The notes: a model not told the origin generated them from the letters alone. Positions 52,277 to 61,460 are shown, counted from the first letter of the stretch. The stretch is 64,000 nucleotides of DNA from Clostridium_AW sp963515715 (GCF_963515715.1 NZ_CAUPZS010000001.1:248001-312000), one strand, 5' to 3'. Program-made: numbers and translations.

Positions 52277-53245
52277 TTATATTTCTAGTATACTTTTACA
52301 AATAATTAAATATAGGGGCATAACTATTATACCCAGAGCCCCAATAATTCTAAAACCTATGTAGAAGGCTAAAAAAGTATACAGAGGGTGAATCTTAAGC
52401 TTATTGCTCATAAGCTTTGCCTCTATTATTTGTCTATTTATCAATAGTAATATGTATAGAAATATTAAGCCAAAGGCCACAAAAAAATTTTTAATAGATA
52501 TGTTATATAATATTAGTGGTATAAAAACTAATATTGTACCCACATAAGGCATTAAATCTAAAATACCACAAAGAAGCCCTAATAAAAAGTAATTGTCAAT
52601 ATCCAATATCATAAACCCTATTATTGTTTCCAAGGTTATGGCTATTATTATTAAAAACTCAATTCTAATAATATTTTTAACATCTTTAAAGGTGTTCTTT
52701 AAAAAAATTAATTTTGATTCACTTATAAATTTTTTTGTCCAATTAAATATAACATATTTATCTACCAAAATAAAGTAAACCACTATATTGGCAACAAAAT
52801 AATTTATAATACTATCAGTAGTATAAGCTGCACTTTTTTTTATAAGATTAGAATTTAATATTTTTAAGTAATATTCTTCTAACTCTCCATTTAATAGATT
52901 AGAATTAATATTTAAATTTTCAAGAAGCTCCTTAATATTTAATAGCAATTTTAAAACACCATTAATAATAACGTCTTTAGTAGTAAATAACCAATTACCT
53001 AAATACAAAATAAAAGAGAAAATCATGATATTAACTAATACTATACTAAGCAAACCTCTTATTGTATCATTAATTATTTTATATCTTCCTAAATAAGAGT
53101 TAATTGGATTTGATAAAACTAATAAAAATATAATGATAAAAAAAGGTTTGAAGTAAATTTTTATAACTTTTATAAAAATAATAAAAGCTACAAATAATAT
53201 GGCACAGTAAATTAATTTTTTAATATTTTCTTGTATTTCCTGCAA
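52277..53245 (-). CDS. AI-2E family (PerM/YtvI-like) membrane protein
   Basis: The 322-aa product has seven to eight membrane helices and the family's typical LLCGILDLMPYVGTILVFIP segment near residue 225, with a soluble loop before it. The AI-2E family includes putative autoinducer exporters and small-ion antiporters, and sporulation-related YtvI; I do not assign a substrate. The start codon is TTG, seven to eight bases after AAGGGGA. The gene directly precedes dxr, a position also seen in other clostridia; no sporulation promoter was recognised. Confidence 0.85.
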   Translation of the reverse strand: MQEIQENIKKLIYCAILFVAFIIFIKVIKIYFKPFFIIIFLLVLSNPINSYLGRYKIINDTIRGLLSIVLVNIMIFSFILYLGNWLFTTKDVIINGVLKLLLNIKELLENLNINSNLLNGELEEYYLKILNSNLIKKSAAYTTDSIINYFVANIVVYFILVDKYVIFNWTKKFISESKLIFLKNTFKDVKNIIRIEFLIIIAITLETIIGFMILDIDNYFLLGLLCGILDLMPYVGTILVFIPLILYNISIKNFFVAFGLIFLYILLLINRQIIEAKLMSNKLKIHPLYTFLAFYIGFRIIGALGIIVMPLYLIICKSILEI

Positions 53246-53307
53246 TTATATATCCCCTTATAATTTCTATACTAATAGTATATTCTCTATAAACTCATAT
53301 ATTAGTA

Positions 53308-53349
53308 AAAAAATAACACTTAGAGCGTAGCTTCTAAGTGTTATTTTTT
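53308..53349 (-). terminator. Strong terminator after cdsA
   Basis: A 17-bp stem (AAAAAATAACACTTAGA at 53308-53324 and its complement at 53333-53349) is followed by a T-run on the minus strand. Confidence 0.85.
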
Positions 53350-54139
53350 ATATTAAAACTATTAGTGTAAAATAATAATACACAACTATTGCAGCAAATA
53401 ATATACTATCAAACCTATCTAGTATACCTCCATGTCCTGGTATTAAATCACTATAATCCTTTACACCTAAAAATCTTTTTATCGAAGAGGCAACTAAATC
53501 TCCAAATTGAACTAATATACCAGAAATTCCTCCTAATAAAAAGAAGTGTATTATTGGTATAGTTACTCCCTTTCCTTGTAAGAACATACCAAATAGTCCA
53601 CAGGCAATGCTACTCCCTAATAATCCACCGATTGAACCTTCTATGGTTTTTTTAGGGCTTATTTCTGGACATAATTTAGTTTTACCAAAATACTTACCAG
53701 TGTAATAAGCTGAAGTATCGCATATCCAAGAGGATATAAATATAGTCCATACTAAATAATTACCGTAGACTTTTCTGCTTACTAAAACTATAAAGCTAAA
53801 GAATACAGCTATGTATAAAAAACCTAATAAGGTTATTGACGCATCTATAAAATTATATTTTCTATTTAATATAGGAATAATTAATAATACCATTACTGAT
53901 ATAGTTATTACATTAAACAATTGATTAACATTTAAATTTAAAAATACATAATAGATTAAACACATAGCGTATCCAATATAGCTTAATGGATGAATATTTT
54001 TTTCTTTTAATACTTTATAGAATTCACTCATTCCTAATAAAGAAAGAATAAGGGCTAAATATTTTAAAGCAGTCCCTCCAATAAATAACACAATTAATAA
54101 AGGTGACAATATTAGCGCACCTAAATATCTACTATTCAC
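53348..54139 (-). CDS. cdsA: Phosphatidate cytidylyltransferase CdsA
   Basis: CdsA makes CDP-diacylglycerol from phosphatidate and CTP, feeding PgsA and other phospholipid enzymes. The 263-aa product has about eight membrane helices and the C-terminal signature region GISGILVQFGDLVASSIKRFLGVKD followed by IPGHGGILDRFDS, with KKTIEGSIGGLLGS before it. I choose GTG 54139: TGGAGG is eight bases upstream and the TTG at 54154 precedes it. It overlaps the end of uppS by eight bases, so uppS and cdsA are coupled, both acting on lipid carriers. Confidence 0.95.
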   Translation of the reverse strand: MNSRYLGALILSPLLIVLFIGGTALKYLALILSLLGMSEFYKVLKEKNIHPLSYIGYAMCLIYYVFLNLNVNQLFNVITISVMVLLIIPILNRKYNFIDASITLLGFLYIAVFFSFIVLVSRKVYGNYLVWTIFISSWICDTSAYYTGKYFGKTKLCPEISPKKTIEGSIGGLLGSSIACGLFGMFLQGKGVTIPIIHFFLLGGISGILVQFGDLVASSIKRFLGVKDYSDLIPGHGGILDRFDSILFAAIVVYYYFTLIVLI

Positions 54140-54899
54140 TTTGTACTCCTCCAAATCTTCTATCTCTATTTTGGTAGTCGTATATAGCTTTATGAAGATG
54201 CTTTATTTTAAAATCAGGCCATTTTATATTTGAGTACCAAAATTCTGAATAAGCACATTGCCATATTAAAAAATTACTCAATCTTTGCTCACCGCTAGGT
54301 CTTATTATTAAATCCGGGTCAGGTATACCCTTTGTATATAAATATTTAGAAAATATATTTTCATCAATAGTTTCAATTTTAACCTTACCCCTTTGAACAT
54401 CTTTGAATAATAATTGCATGCCTTTTAATATCTCATCTCTTCCACCATAATTAAGAGCTAAATTAAGAGTTAATCCATTATTGTTTTTAGTTTTGGTATA
54501 TGCAGCATTTAATTGATTTATACATACTTGGGGTAATTTATTTATATCGCCTATAGAATTTACTATAACATTATTTCTATGTAATTCATCTACTTCTTTA
54601 TTTAAATATTCCACTAGCAATCGCATAAGAGCATTTACTTCTTCGGTAGGTCTTTTCCAATTCTCTGTAGAAAAAGCATATAAGGTTAAATATTTAACAC
54701 CGATTTTGTTACATTCTTTCACTATTTCTCTTATAGTTTCTACACCGGCTTTATGTCCCATGCTCCTTGGAAGTTTTTTTTCTTTAGCCCATCGTCCATT
54801 ACCATCCATAATTATACCTATATGTTTTGGAATATTATTCATATCGATTAATAGATTATTGCTTTTTACATCATTTTTTTTAGTGAAAAAGTTCCACAT
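54132..54899 (-). CDS. uppS: Undecaprenyl diphosphate synthase
   Basis: UppS condenses isopentenyl diphosphate with farnesyl diphosphate to the C55 cis-polyprenyl diphosphate, the lipid carrier for peptidoglycan and other envelope polymers, including any sugar made by the UbiA-GT operon. The 255-aa product has IIMDGNGRWAK, MGHKAGVETIREIV, YAFSTENWKRP, NYGGRDEI and PDLIIRPSGEQRLSNFLIWQCAYSEF motifs. ATG 54899 is chosen since TGGAG is upstream and the product then begins MWNFFTKKND; the TTG at 54932 lies in the frr terminator. It overlaps cdsA. Confidence 0.96.
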   Translation of the reverse strand: MWNFFTKKNDVKSNNLLIDMNNIPKHIGIIMDGNGRWAKEKKLPRSMGHKAGVETIREIVKECNKIGVKYLTLYAFSTENWKRPTEEVNALMRLLVEYLNKEVDELHRNNVIVNSIGDINKLPQVCINQLNAAYTKTKNNNGLTLNLALNYGGRDEILKGMQLLFKDVQRGKVKIETIDENIFSKYLYTKGIPDPDLIIRPSGEQRLSNFLIWQCAYSEFWYSNIKWPDFKIKHLHKAIYDYQNRDRRFGGVQSE

Positions 54900-54930
54900 A
54901 TATTTCTCCACTCCAACTTTCTTTAGTAAC

Positions 54931-54955
54931 AAAACCTGCGGAAAACGCAGGTTTT
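54931..54955 (-). terminator. Terminator after frr
   Basis: AAAACCTGCG at 54931-54940 pairs with its complement at 54946-54955 around GAAAA, with T residues after it on the minus strand. It overlaps the region upstream of uppS and may be a partial stop. Confidence 0.75.
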
Positions 54956-54966
54956 AAAAGTTATTA

Positions 54967-55524
54967 TTAAATAGACATTATTTCTTTTTCTTTTACTTCT
55001 AGAATTTTATCTATTTCTTTAACAAAATTATCAGTTTTCTTTTGAATCTCTTCTTCTGCTTTTTTAATATCATCTTCGGAAATATCTGCTTCTTTTTTTA
55101 GAGCTTTTAATTTATCGTTACAATCTCTTCTTATAGCTCTTATAGCAATTTTAGCTTCTTCGCCAGTTTTTCTAACGGTTTTAACAATATTCTTTCTTGT
55201 CTCTTCTGTTAGTTCTGGTATTATTAATCTAATAACTATACCATCACTTGAAGGGTTTAATCCTAGATCTGACTTTAAAATAGATTTTTCAATAGCCTTT
55301 ATAGCTGCTTTATCCCAAGGTTGAATTTGCAAAATTCTTGGTTCAGGAACTGATACACTACCCAATTGATTTAAAGGCGTCATAGTACCATAATATTCAG
55401 CTTCAAGTTTATCAAGCATAGCAGGGTTAGCTCTTCCGGCTTTCATTGATGCTAAATCTTTTTTTAGTACAGTTATGGTCTTTTCCATTTTTTCATCTGC
55501 ATTCTTAATTATGTCTTTTAACAT
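54967..55524 (-). CDS. frr: Ribosome recycling factor
   Basis: RRF with EF-G splits post-termination ribosomes. The 185-aa product has the family sequence: a three-helix bundle start (MEKTITVLKKDLASMKAGRANPAMLD), PEPRILQIQPWDK, IVRKSI-type linker regions, and the C-terminal RAIRRDCNDKLKALKK and EEEIQKKTDNFVKEID. The ATG follows GGAGG. The gene follows pyrH by 13 bases, as in most Firmicutes (rpsB-tsf-pyrH-frr). Confidence 0.97.
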   Translation of the reverse strand: MLKDIIKNADEKMEKTITVLKKDLASMKAGRANPAMLDKLEAEYYGTMTPLNQLGSVSVPEPRILQIQPWDKAAIKAIEKSILKSDLGLNPSSDGIVIRLIIPELTEETRKNIVKTVRKTGEEAKIAIRAIRRDCNDKLKALKKEADISEDDIKKAEEEIQKKTDNFVKEIDKILEVKEKEIMSI

Positions 55525-55537
55525 ACTATTAACCTCC

Positions 55538-56251
55538 TTATTCTCTACACACTAGAGTCCCCATTTTTTCGCCAATTACGGCTTTTTTAATATTTTCAGG
55601 AGAATCAAGTCCAAATACTAAAATAGGAATATTATTATCCATGCATAAAGATGTAGCAGTGGAGTCCATTACCTGAAGACCCTTTTCTAATACATCAATA
55701 TAAGTTAATTTTTCAAACTTTTTAGCATCGGTATGTTTATGAGGATCTTTATCATATACACCATCTACTTTTTTAGCTAATAGTATAACTTCTGCTTCTA
55801 TTTCTGCTGCTCTTAATGCTGCAGTAGTATCTGTTGAAAAATATGGATTACCAGTTCCAGCTGCAAAAATAACCACTCGTCCTTTTTCTAAATGTCTCAT
55901 AGCACGTCTTCTTATAAAAGGTTCTGCCACTTCTTTCATTTCTATGGCAGTTTGCACTCTTGTATTAACACCTAATTGCTCAAGTGAATCTTGAAGGGCC
56001 ATTGCATTTATACAAGTAGCTAACATTCCCATATAGTCAGCAGTGGTTCTATCCATGCCATCGCCATTTCGTCCTCTCCAGATGTTTCCGCCACCTACTA
56101 CTGCACCTATTTCCACTCCCATGTCTACTAATTCTTTAATTTGTGTAGCTATTTCTGTAACAATTTCAAAATCAATTCCGTATCCTTTTTCACCAGCTAA
56201 AGCCTCTCCTGAAAGCTTTAACATTATTCTTTTAAATTTAATATTTTCCAT
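55538..56251 (-). CDS. pyrH: UMP kinase PyrH
   Basis: PyrH phosphorylates UMP to UDP. The 237-aa product of the amino-acid-kinase fold shows RIMLKLSGEALAGEKGYGIDFE, VVGGGNIWRGRNGDGMDRTTADYMGMLAT, the RRAMRHLEKGRVVIFAAGTGNPYFSTDT segment and AKKVDGVYDKDPHK. The ATG follows TTGGAGG. It is in the rpsB-tsf-pyrH-frr run. Confidence 0.97.
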   Translation of the reverse strand: MENIKFKRIMLKLSGEALAGEKGYGIDFEIVTEIATQIKELVDMGVEIGAVVGGGNIWRGRNGDGMDRTTADYMGMLATCINAMALQDSLEQLGVNTRVQTAIEMKEVAEPFIRRRAMRHLEKGRVVIFAAGTGNPYFSTDTTAALRAAEIEAEVILLAKKVDGVYDKDPHKHTDAKKFEKLTYIDVLEKGLQVMDSTATSLCMDNNIPILVFGLDSPENIKKAVIGEKMGTLVCRE

Positions 56252-56320
56252 ATATATTATACCTCCAAAATGTTAAAAATTACATAGTAACTTTTAAATT
56301 GAGTGGATTTGTATTTTAAA

Positions 56321-56347
56321 AAAAGAGAACACTTGGTGTCCTCTTTT
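56321..56347 (-). terminator. Terminator of tsf
   Basis: On the minus strand AAAAGAGGACAC pairs with GTGTTCTCTTTT through one G-U wobble and is followed by a T7 run. The wobble forms only in minus-strand RNA. Confidence 0.8.
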
Positions 56348-56359
56348 AAATTATCAGTA

Positions 56360-57277
56360 CTATTGTTGCATCTGTTTTCTTACTTCTTCAGCAAAGTCTT
56401 CTTCTATCTTTTCTATGCCTTCGCCTCTTTCGAATCTTACATAACCAGTTACTGTTATTTCTGCTCCAACTTCTTTGGATTTTTCCTTTAAGTATTTTGT
56501 TATTGTTAAGTCAGGATTTTTAACCCAAATTTGTTCTATTAAGCAGTTTTCTTTATAGTATTTTTCAATTCTTCCGTCAACCATTTTGTCAACGATTTTT
56601 TCTGGTTTTCCTTCATTTAATGCTTGAACTCTATATATTTCTCTTTCTTTATTTAAAACATCCTGGTCAACTGCATCTCTATTTAAGAATGATGGATTAG
56701 CAGCTGCTACTTGCATAGCAACATCTTTAGCTACTTCAGCTAATATTTCGCTATCTTTTTCACATTCTAATTTAACAAGAACGCCTATTCTTCCAGCACC
56801 ATGAATGTAGCTTTCTACTATACCATTGTCAACAACGAAGTTACTAAATCTTCTTATTGACATATTTTCTCCTAATTTTGCTATTAAAGCTGTAAGAGCA
56901 TCTTTAATAGTAATGTTTTCATCAGCTATGTATTTTTCTTCTACTAATTCTTCAACAGTAGTTGCTTTAGTTAAAAGAGCCTGTTTAGCAATGTTTGAAG
57001 CTAATAATTTAAAGTCATCATTAGCAGCAACAAAGTCTGTTTCACAGTTTACTTCAACTATAGCCCCACTTCTCTTATCTTCTGATATGTAAGTTTCAAC
57101 TATACCTTCAGCAGCAATTCTTCCAGCTTTTTTAGCTGCTGCTGCTAGCCCTTTTTCTCTTAATATTTCTACAGCTTTTTCCATATCTCCATTACATTCG
57201 GATAAAGCCTTTTTACAGTCCATCATGCCTGCTCCGGTAGTTTCTCTTAATTCCTTAACCATCTGTGCAGTAATCAT
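56360..57277 (-). CDS. tsf: Elongation factor Ts
   Basis: EF-Ts exchanges GDP for GTP on EF-Tu. The 305-aa product has the UBA-like N-terminus (VKELRETTGAGMMDCKKALSECNGDMEKAVEILREKG), VNCETDFVAAND, and the dimerisation/core repeats (MSIRRF, VKLECEKDSEILAEVAKDVAMQVAAANPSF) and DGRIEKYYKENCLIEQIWVKNPD. The ATG follows AGGAGG by eight bases. It lies between rpsB and pyrH; a hairpin (57308-57342) separates rpsB and tsf. Confidence 0.97.
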   Translation of the reverse strand: MITAQMVKELRETTGAGMMDCKKALSECNGDMEKAVEILREKGLAAAAKKAGRIAAEGIVETYISEDKRSGAIVEVNCETDFVAANDDFKLLASNIAKQALLTKATTVEELVEEKYIADENITIKDALTALIAKLGENMSIRRFSNFVVDNGIVESYIHGAGRIGVLVKLECEKDSEILAEVAKDVAMQVAAANPSFLNRDAVDQDVLNKEREIYRVQALNEGKPEKIVDKMVDGRIEKYYKENCLIEQIWVKNPDLTITKYLKEKSKEVGAEITVTGYVRFERGEGIEKIEEDFAEEVRKQMQQ

Positions 57278-57307
57278 AATCAGTTCCTCCTGTTCTATTT
57301 ATTTGTT

Positions 57308-57342
57308 AAAAGGTAAATGGATGTGCAATCCATCTACCTTTT
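57308..57342 (-). terminator. Hairpin between rpsB and tsf
   Basis: On the minus strand AAAAGGTAGATGGAT pairs with ATCCATTTACCTTTT, with one G-U wobble, and TTTT ends it. It would tune rpsB over tsf output. Confidence 0.7.
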
Positions 57343-57345
57343 TTA

Positions 57346-58047
57346 TTACTCAGCTAATTGTTCACCTTGTCTTCCTTCTAAAACAGCATCAGCCATTTTT
57401 GCAGTTATTAATTTAACAGCTCTTATAGCATCGTCATTTCCTGGAATTACATAGTCAACTTCATCTGGATCACAGTTAGTATCTACAATAGCTACTACTG
57501 GTATACCTAAAATTTTAGCTTCAGAAATAGCATTTTTTTCTTTTCTTGGATCTACTACAAATAGAGCTCCAACATTTTTAGAATCCATGCTCTTGATTCC
57601 GCCTAAATTCTTTTCAAGTTTTTCTTCTTCTAATTTAAGCTTAGTAACTTCTTTCTTTGGAAGAACGTCAAATGTTCCATCTTGTTCCATTTCTTCTAGT
57701 TCTTCTAAAGTTTTTATTCTTCCTTTTATTGTTGAGAAGTTAGTTAACATACCACCTAACCATCTGTTATTAACAAAGTGCATGTTAGATCTTATAGCTT
57801 CTTCTTTGATTGCTTCTTGAGCTTGTTTTTTAGTTCCAACAAATAGAACATCTTTTCCTTCAGCAGAAACCTCTTTTATAAAGTTGTAAGCTTCTTCTAC
57901 TTTCTTTACAGTTTTCTGTAAATCTATAATATAGATTCCGTTTCTTTCTGTAAAGATGTATGGAGCCATTTTAGGGTTCCATCTTCTTGTTTGGTGTCCA
58001 AAATGTACACCAGCTTCTAATAATTGTTTCATTGATATTACTGACAT
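57346..58047 (-). CDS. rpsB: 30S ribosomal protein S2
   Basis: S2 binds the small-subunit body and is needed for S1 recruitment. The 233-aa product has KQLLEAGVHFGHQTRRWNPKMAPYIF, VLFVGTKKQAQEAI, NNRWLGGMLTNFSTI, VVDPRKEKNAI and GIPVVAIVDTNCDPD, followed by IPGNDDAIRAV. ATG 58047 (AAGGAGG upstream) is the start; ATG 58086 lies before that Shine-Dalgarno. Promoter at 58153-58181 and a structured leader (58086-58120) precede it. Confidence 0.97.
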   Translation of the reverse strand: MSVISMKQLLEAGVHFGHQTRRWNPKMAPYIFTERNGIYIIDLQKTVKKVEEAYNFIKEVSAEGKDVLFVGTKKQAQEAIKEEAIRSNMHFVNNRWLGGMLTNFSTIKGRIKTLEELEEMEQDGTFDVLPKKEVTKLKLEEEKLEKNLGGIKSMDSKNVGALFVVDPRKEKNAISEAKILGIPVVAIVDTNCDPDEVDYVIPGNDDAIRAVKLITAKMADAVLEGRQGEQLAE

Positions 58048-58085
58048 AAAATTTACCTCCTTGGTTTTAACCTCCATTACCATCA

Positions 58086-58120
58086 TATCTATAAACTACC
58101 TTATGGCACCATTTATAGAT
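58086..58120 (-). ncRNA. Candidate rpsB leader hairpin (S2-responsive)
   Basis: In the transcript ATCTATAAA and TTTATAGAT (9 bp, perfect) close a loop containing TGGTGCCATAAGGTAG, about 40 bases before the start codon. Ribosomal protein leaders of this kind are known for rpsB in other Firmicutes; I cannot confirm that this fold is that element. Confidence 0.45.
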
Positions 58121-58152
58121 TAGGCAATGTGTGTATTTTTCTTACCTAGTGT

Positions 58153-58181
58153 AGTATATCACATGAATTTATTCTATTCAA
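58153..58181 (-). promoter_or_regulatory. rpsB promoter
   Basis: On the minus strand TTGAAT (58176-58181) and TATACT (58153-58158) are 17 bases apart, giving a leader of about 100 bases. Confidence 0.7.
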
Positions 58182-58231
58182 TAAAAATATTTTAAAAAAC
58201 GTAATAAATGGATTGTTTTTTAGAAATATAT

Positions 58232-58262
58232 AAGCAGGATGTAAATATATTGCATCCTGCTT
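58232..58262 (-). terminator. Terminator of codY
   Basis: AAGCAGGATG at 58232-58241 pairs with CATCCTGCTT at 58253-58262; the minus strand continues ATATATTTC. The stem is GC-richer than its neighbours although the T-run is poor. Confidence 0.7.
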
Positions 58263-58268
58263 ATAAAA

Positions 58269-59045
58269 TCATTTGATCTTTTTCAATTCTTCTAAAAGTT
58301 TTTCATTAAGAATTTTAATATGTGTTCCTTTCATACCTAAGGATCTGGATTCTATAACACCAGCACTTTCAAATTTTCTTAATGCATTTACTATAACTGA
58401 TCGAGTTATACCTACTTTATCAGCTATTTTAGAAGCAACAAGTAATCCTTCAGTTCCGTCTAATTCGTTGAATATATGTTCTACAGCTTCTAATTCAGAA
58501 TATGATAATGTTCCTATAGCCAGTTGAACCACTGCTTTCTTTCTCGCTTCTTCTTCTATTTGATCTTGTTTTGCTCTCAAAATTTCCATTCCAATTATAG
58601 TTGCGCTATATTCAGCTAAAATTAAATCATCATCTGTAAATAGATCATCAAATCTAGCTAGTAGTAATGTACCTAATCTTTCTCTATTACCATTTATAGG
58701 TACTATAGTAGTATTTTTATTTTCTATAGCACATTCTCCATGTTCTTCAAACACACATTTACCGTTATTTGTTAAATTTGATAAGGTTTCATGAACGTTT
58801 AATAATTTATTGTTATAGAAGTCTGGGAATCTCATTTCCTCAACAACTCTATCTTTAACTACATTACATTCAAAACCTGTAGATAGATCATATCCTAATA
58901 TTTTTCCTTTTTTACTTAATATATATATATTGCAGTTTAATACATCACTTAAAAGCTTACATATATCGTCAAATACTACTGGTTCAGTACCAGATTTCTG
59001 TAGTATTTTATTTAGTTTTCTTGTTTTATTTAGTAGCGATGACAT
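58269..59045 (-). CDS. codY: Transcriptional regulator CodY
   Basis: CodY senses GTP and branched-chain amino acids and represses stationary-phase, metabolic and virulence genes. The 258-aa product has the N-terminal GAF domain (SSLLNKTRKLNKILQKSG, FEEHGECAIENKNTTIVPI, RLGTLLLARFDD) and a C-terminal winged helix-turn-helix with ASKIADKVGITRSVIVNALRKFESAGVIESRSLG near residues 200-235. ATG 59045 is chosen because AGGAGG is about ten bases upstream; ATG 59117 lies before it. A promoter lies at 59178-59206, and topA is upstream. Glutamate dehydrogenase in this window is a plausible target, unproven here. Confidence 0.97.
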   Translation of the reverse strand: MSSLLNKTRKLNKILQKSGTEPVVFDDICKLLSDVLNCNIYILSKKGKILGYDLSTGFECNVVKDRVVEEMRFPDFYNNKLLNVHETLSNLTNNGKCVFEEHGECAIENKNTTIVPINGNRERLGTLLLARFDDLFTDDDLILAEYSATIIGMEILRAKQDQIEEEARKKAVVQLAIGTLSYSELEAVEHIFNELDGTEGLLVASKIADKVGITRSVIVNALRKFESAGVIESRSLGMKGTHIKILNEKLLEELKKIK

Positions 59046-59177
59046 GTTTAAAATTCCTCCTCTAAAATTTAAATATAAACTGATATCTATGATTGAACAA
59101 AATAAATCTTCATCCATATATTATCAATATTGTAAGATTTTTTTTAATATTTAGAATTGTTTGTCTTACATTAAATA

Positions 59178-59206
59178 ATGATATCATAATGATTGTTAAA
59201 TTTCAA
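59178..59206 (-). promoter_or_regulatory. codY promoter
   Basis: On the minus strand TTGAAA (59201-59206) and TATCAT (59178-59183) are 17 bases apart, in the 214-base gap between topA and codY. The leader is about 125 bases and AT-rich. Confidence 0.6.
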
Positions 59207-59259
59207 CCATATTAGTGTAAATTTTAATATAGTTTTAATATTATTCGACAAAATATCAG

Positions 59260-61347
59260 TTAATTCTTTTCTTCAATATAAACTTTGTTTTTACACTCCT
59301 CATTAGTACATTCGAGATAATTTCCCTTAGCTTTACTATATTTTTTTACCATGTTGCCGCTACATACAGAACACTTTTCATCAACGGGCTCAAACCAGCT
59401 TACAAATTTACATTCTGGATACTTACTACATCCATAAAATTTTCTGCCTTTTTTACTCTTTTTAACTACTATATTTCCGCCGCATTCAGGGCATTTAGCA
59501 TCCACCTCTTCAACTATTGCCTTTGTATTTTTACATTCAGGATATCCAGGGCATGCTAAAAATTGTCCAAATCTTCCTTGCTTAATCACCATATATTTAC
59601 CACATTTTTCGCATTGAATGTCAGTTACTTTATCTTCAATGGTTACCTTAGCAACTTCTTTTTCAGCTATGGCTATAAGCTCTCTTAAAGGATTAAAGAA
59701 TTCACCAACTACTTCAGTCCAATCTTCTAATCCTTCTTCTACGCTATCCAACTTATTTTCCATTTCAGCTGTAAACTCCACATCTACTATAGGTTTAAAG
59801 TATTCAGCCATAATATCATTTACTATGAAACCTAATTCTGTAGATTTAAGGGTTTTCTTTTCCCTTTCAATATACCTTCTGTCTAATAAAGTTGAAATTA
59901 TAGGAGCATAGGTACTTGGTCTTCCTATTCCGTTCTCTTCTAAAGTTTTAACTAGAGTAGCTTCTGAGAACCTGCCAGGAGGTTGAGTAAAATGCTGCTT
60001 TCCTTCAATGGATTTTTTTATAAGTTTTTCACCTATGGATAGTTCCGGCAATTTAATATTTTCTTTTTCCTCATCAGTAGAGTATTCATATACCTTCATA
60101 AATCCGTCAAAAACTACTGTGGAACCTGATGCTCTAAATGAATAAGGTCCATTTTCTATTTCAATAGTAATTGTATCTAATTTACATGAAGCCATTTGAC
60201 AAGCTATAAATCTATTCCAAATCAAACTATATATTTTAAATTGTTCATCCGTTAAGCTATTCTTCGCTATAATAGGAGTAATTTCAGCATTTGTAGGTCT
60301 TATAGCTTCGTGGGCGTCCTGTATGTTTTTTTTGCTTTTATATTCTCTTGGCGCTTCAGGAATATATTCTTTTCCAAAGTTATTTGTTATATAATTTTGA
60401 GCTGCTTCCTGAGCTTCTTTTGATATTCTCAAAGAATCAGTTCTCATGTAAGTGATTAAACCTATAGTGCCATGCCCTTTTATATCAATTCCTTCATATA
60501 ATTGTTGAGCAATAGACATGGTTCTTTTTGTTGTAAAGTTTAATTTTCTATAAGCTTCCTGTTGTAATGTACTAGTGGTAAAAGGAGGTAATGGATTCTT
60601 AGTTCTGGTAGATTTTTTAACATTCTTAACCTTAAAATCATTATCGTTTAAATCATTTATAATTTTATCATTTTCTTCTTTGGTGTTAATTTCTATTTTT
60701 TTATTATCTTTTGACCAAAGTTTAACTAAGAAAGTTCCCTTATCTTTTTCCTTTTTTAAATTACACTCTATACTCCAATATTCTTTAGGGATAAAGTTCT
60801 CTATTTCTCTTTCCCTATCACATAATAATTTCAATGCAACAGATTGAACTCTACCTGCACTTAAGCCCCACTTTACTTTCTTCCATAATATAGGGCTAAT
60901 TTCATATCCAACTAACCTATCTAACACTCTTCTCCCTTGTTGAGCGTTGACTAAGTTTAAATTTATTTCTCTTGGCTCCTTTATGGCATTTTTTATAGCA
61001 TTTTTAGTGATTTCATGAAATACTATTCTACATTTTTTCCCTTCATCCATCTTTAAAGCTTTTAATAAATGCCAAGATATGGCTTCTCCTTCTCTATCTG
61101 GGTCCGTAGCTAAATATATTTCATCACATTTTTTAGCTTCTTTTTTTAGTTTTTCTAATAACTCTCCTTTACCTCTTATAGTTATATATTTAGGAGAATA
61201 ATTATTATCTATATCAACACCCAATTGACTTTTGGGTAAGTCTCTTACGTGACCCATAGAGGCTTCTACTATAAAATTTTTACCTAAATATTTTCCAATA
61301 GTTTTAGCTTTAGCTGGTGATTCTACTATAACAAGTTTTTGTCCCAT
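59260..61347 (-). CDS. topA: DNA topoisomerase I (type IA)
   Basis: TopA relaxes negative supercoils. The 695-aa product has the Toprim domain (LVIVESPAKAKTI at the N-terminus, then ATDPDREGEAISWHL), the active-site GLITYMRTDSLRIS near residues 295-300, and PGRFSEATLVKTLEENGIGRPSTYAP. The C-terminus holds three four-Cys zinc fingers beginning CEKCGKYM, CPECGGNI and CSVCSGNM. The Shine-Dalgarno (AGAAG) is weak and no better upstream start is visible. It lies between dprA and codY, as in many Firmicutes; no clear terminator follows. Confidence 0.97.
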   Translation of the reverse strand: MGQKLVIVESPAKAKTIGKYLGKNFIVEASMGHVRDLPKSQLGVDIDNNYSPKYITIRGKGELLEKLKKEAKKCDEIYLATDPDREGEAISWHLLKALKMDEGKKCRIVFHEITKNAIKNAIKEPREINLNLVNAQQGRRVLDRLVGYEISPILWKKVKWGLSAGRVQSVALKLLCDREREIENFIPKEYWSIECNLKKEKDKGTFLVKLWSKDNKKIEINTKEENDKIINDLNDNDFKVKNVKKSTRTKNPLPPFTTSTLQQEAYRKLNFTTKRTMSIAQQLYEGIDIKGHGTIGLITYMRTDSLRISKEAQEAAQNYITNNFGKEYIPEAPREYKSKKNIQDAHEAIRPTNAEITPIIAKNSLTDEQFKIYSLIWNRFIACQMASCKLDTITIEIENGPYSFRASGSTVVFDGFMKVYEYSTDEEKENIKLPELSIGEKLIKKSIEGKQHFTQPPGRFSEATLVKTLEENGIGRPSTYAPIISTLLDRRYIEREKKTLKSTELGFIVNDIMAEYFKPIVDVEFTAEMENKLDSVEEGLEDWTEVVGEFFNPLRELIAIAEKEVAKVTIEDKVTDIQCEKCGKYMVIKQGRFGQFLACPGYPECKNTKAIVEEVDAKCPECGGNIVVKKSKKGRKFYGCSKYPECKFVSWFEPVDEKCSVCSGNMVKKYSKAKGNYLECTNEECKNKVYIEEKN

Positions 61348-61460
61348 CTTAACTTCTGATAAATAATATCAGAATACACCCCCTATTCAACTAATTTATG
61401 ATAAGATTATTTATATCCTTAATTTAAATTTATATAACATACAATTTGAAAATTAATATA

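Noticed and set aside
58930..59160. Long open frames antisense to core genes
   Set aside because: They overlap well-supported genes in other frames, lack Shine-Dalgarno sites and have no recognisable motifs.
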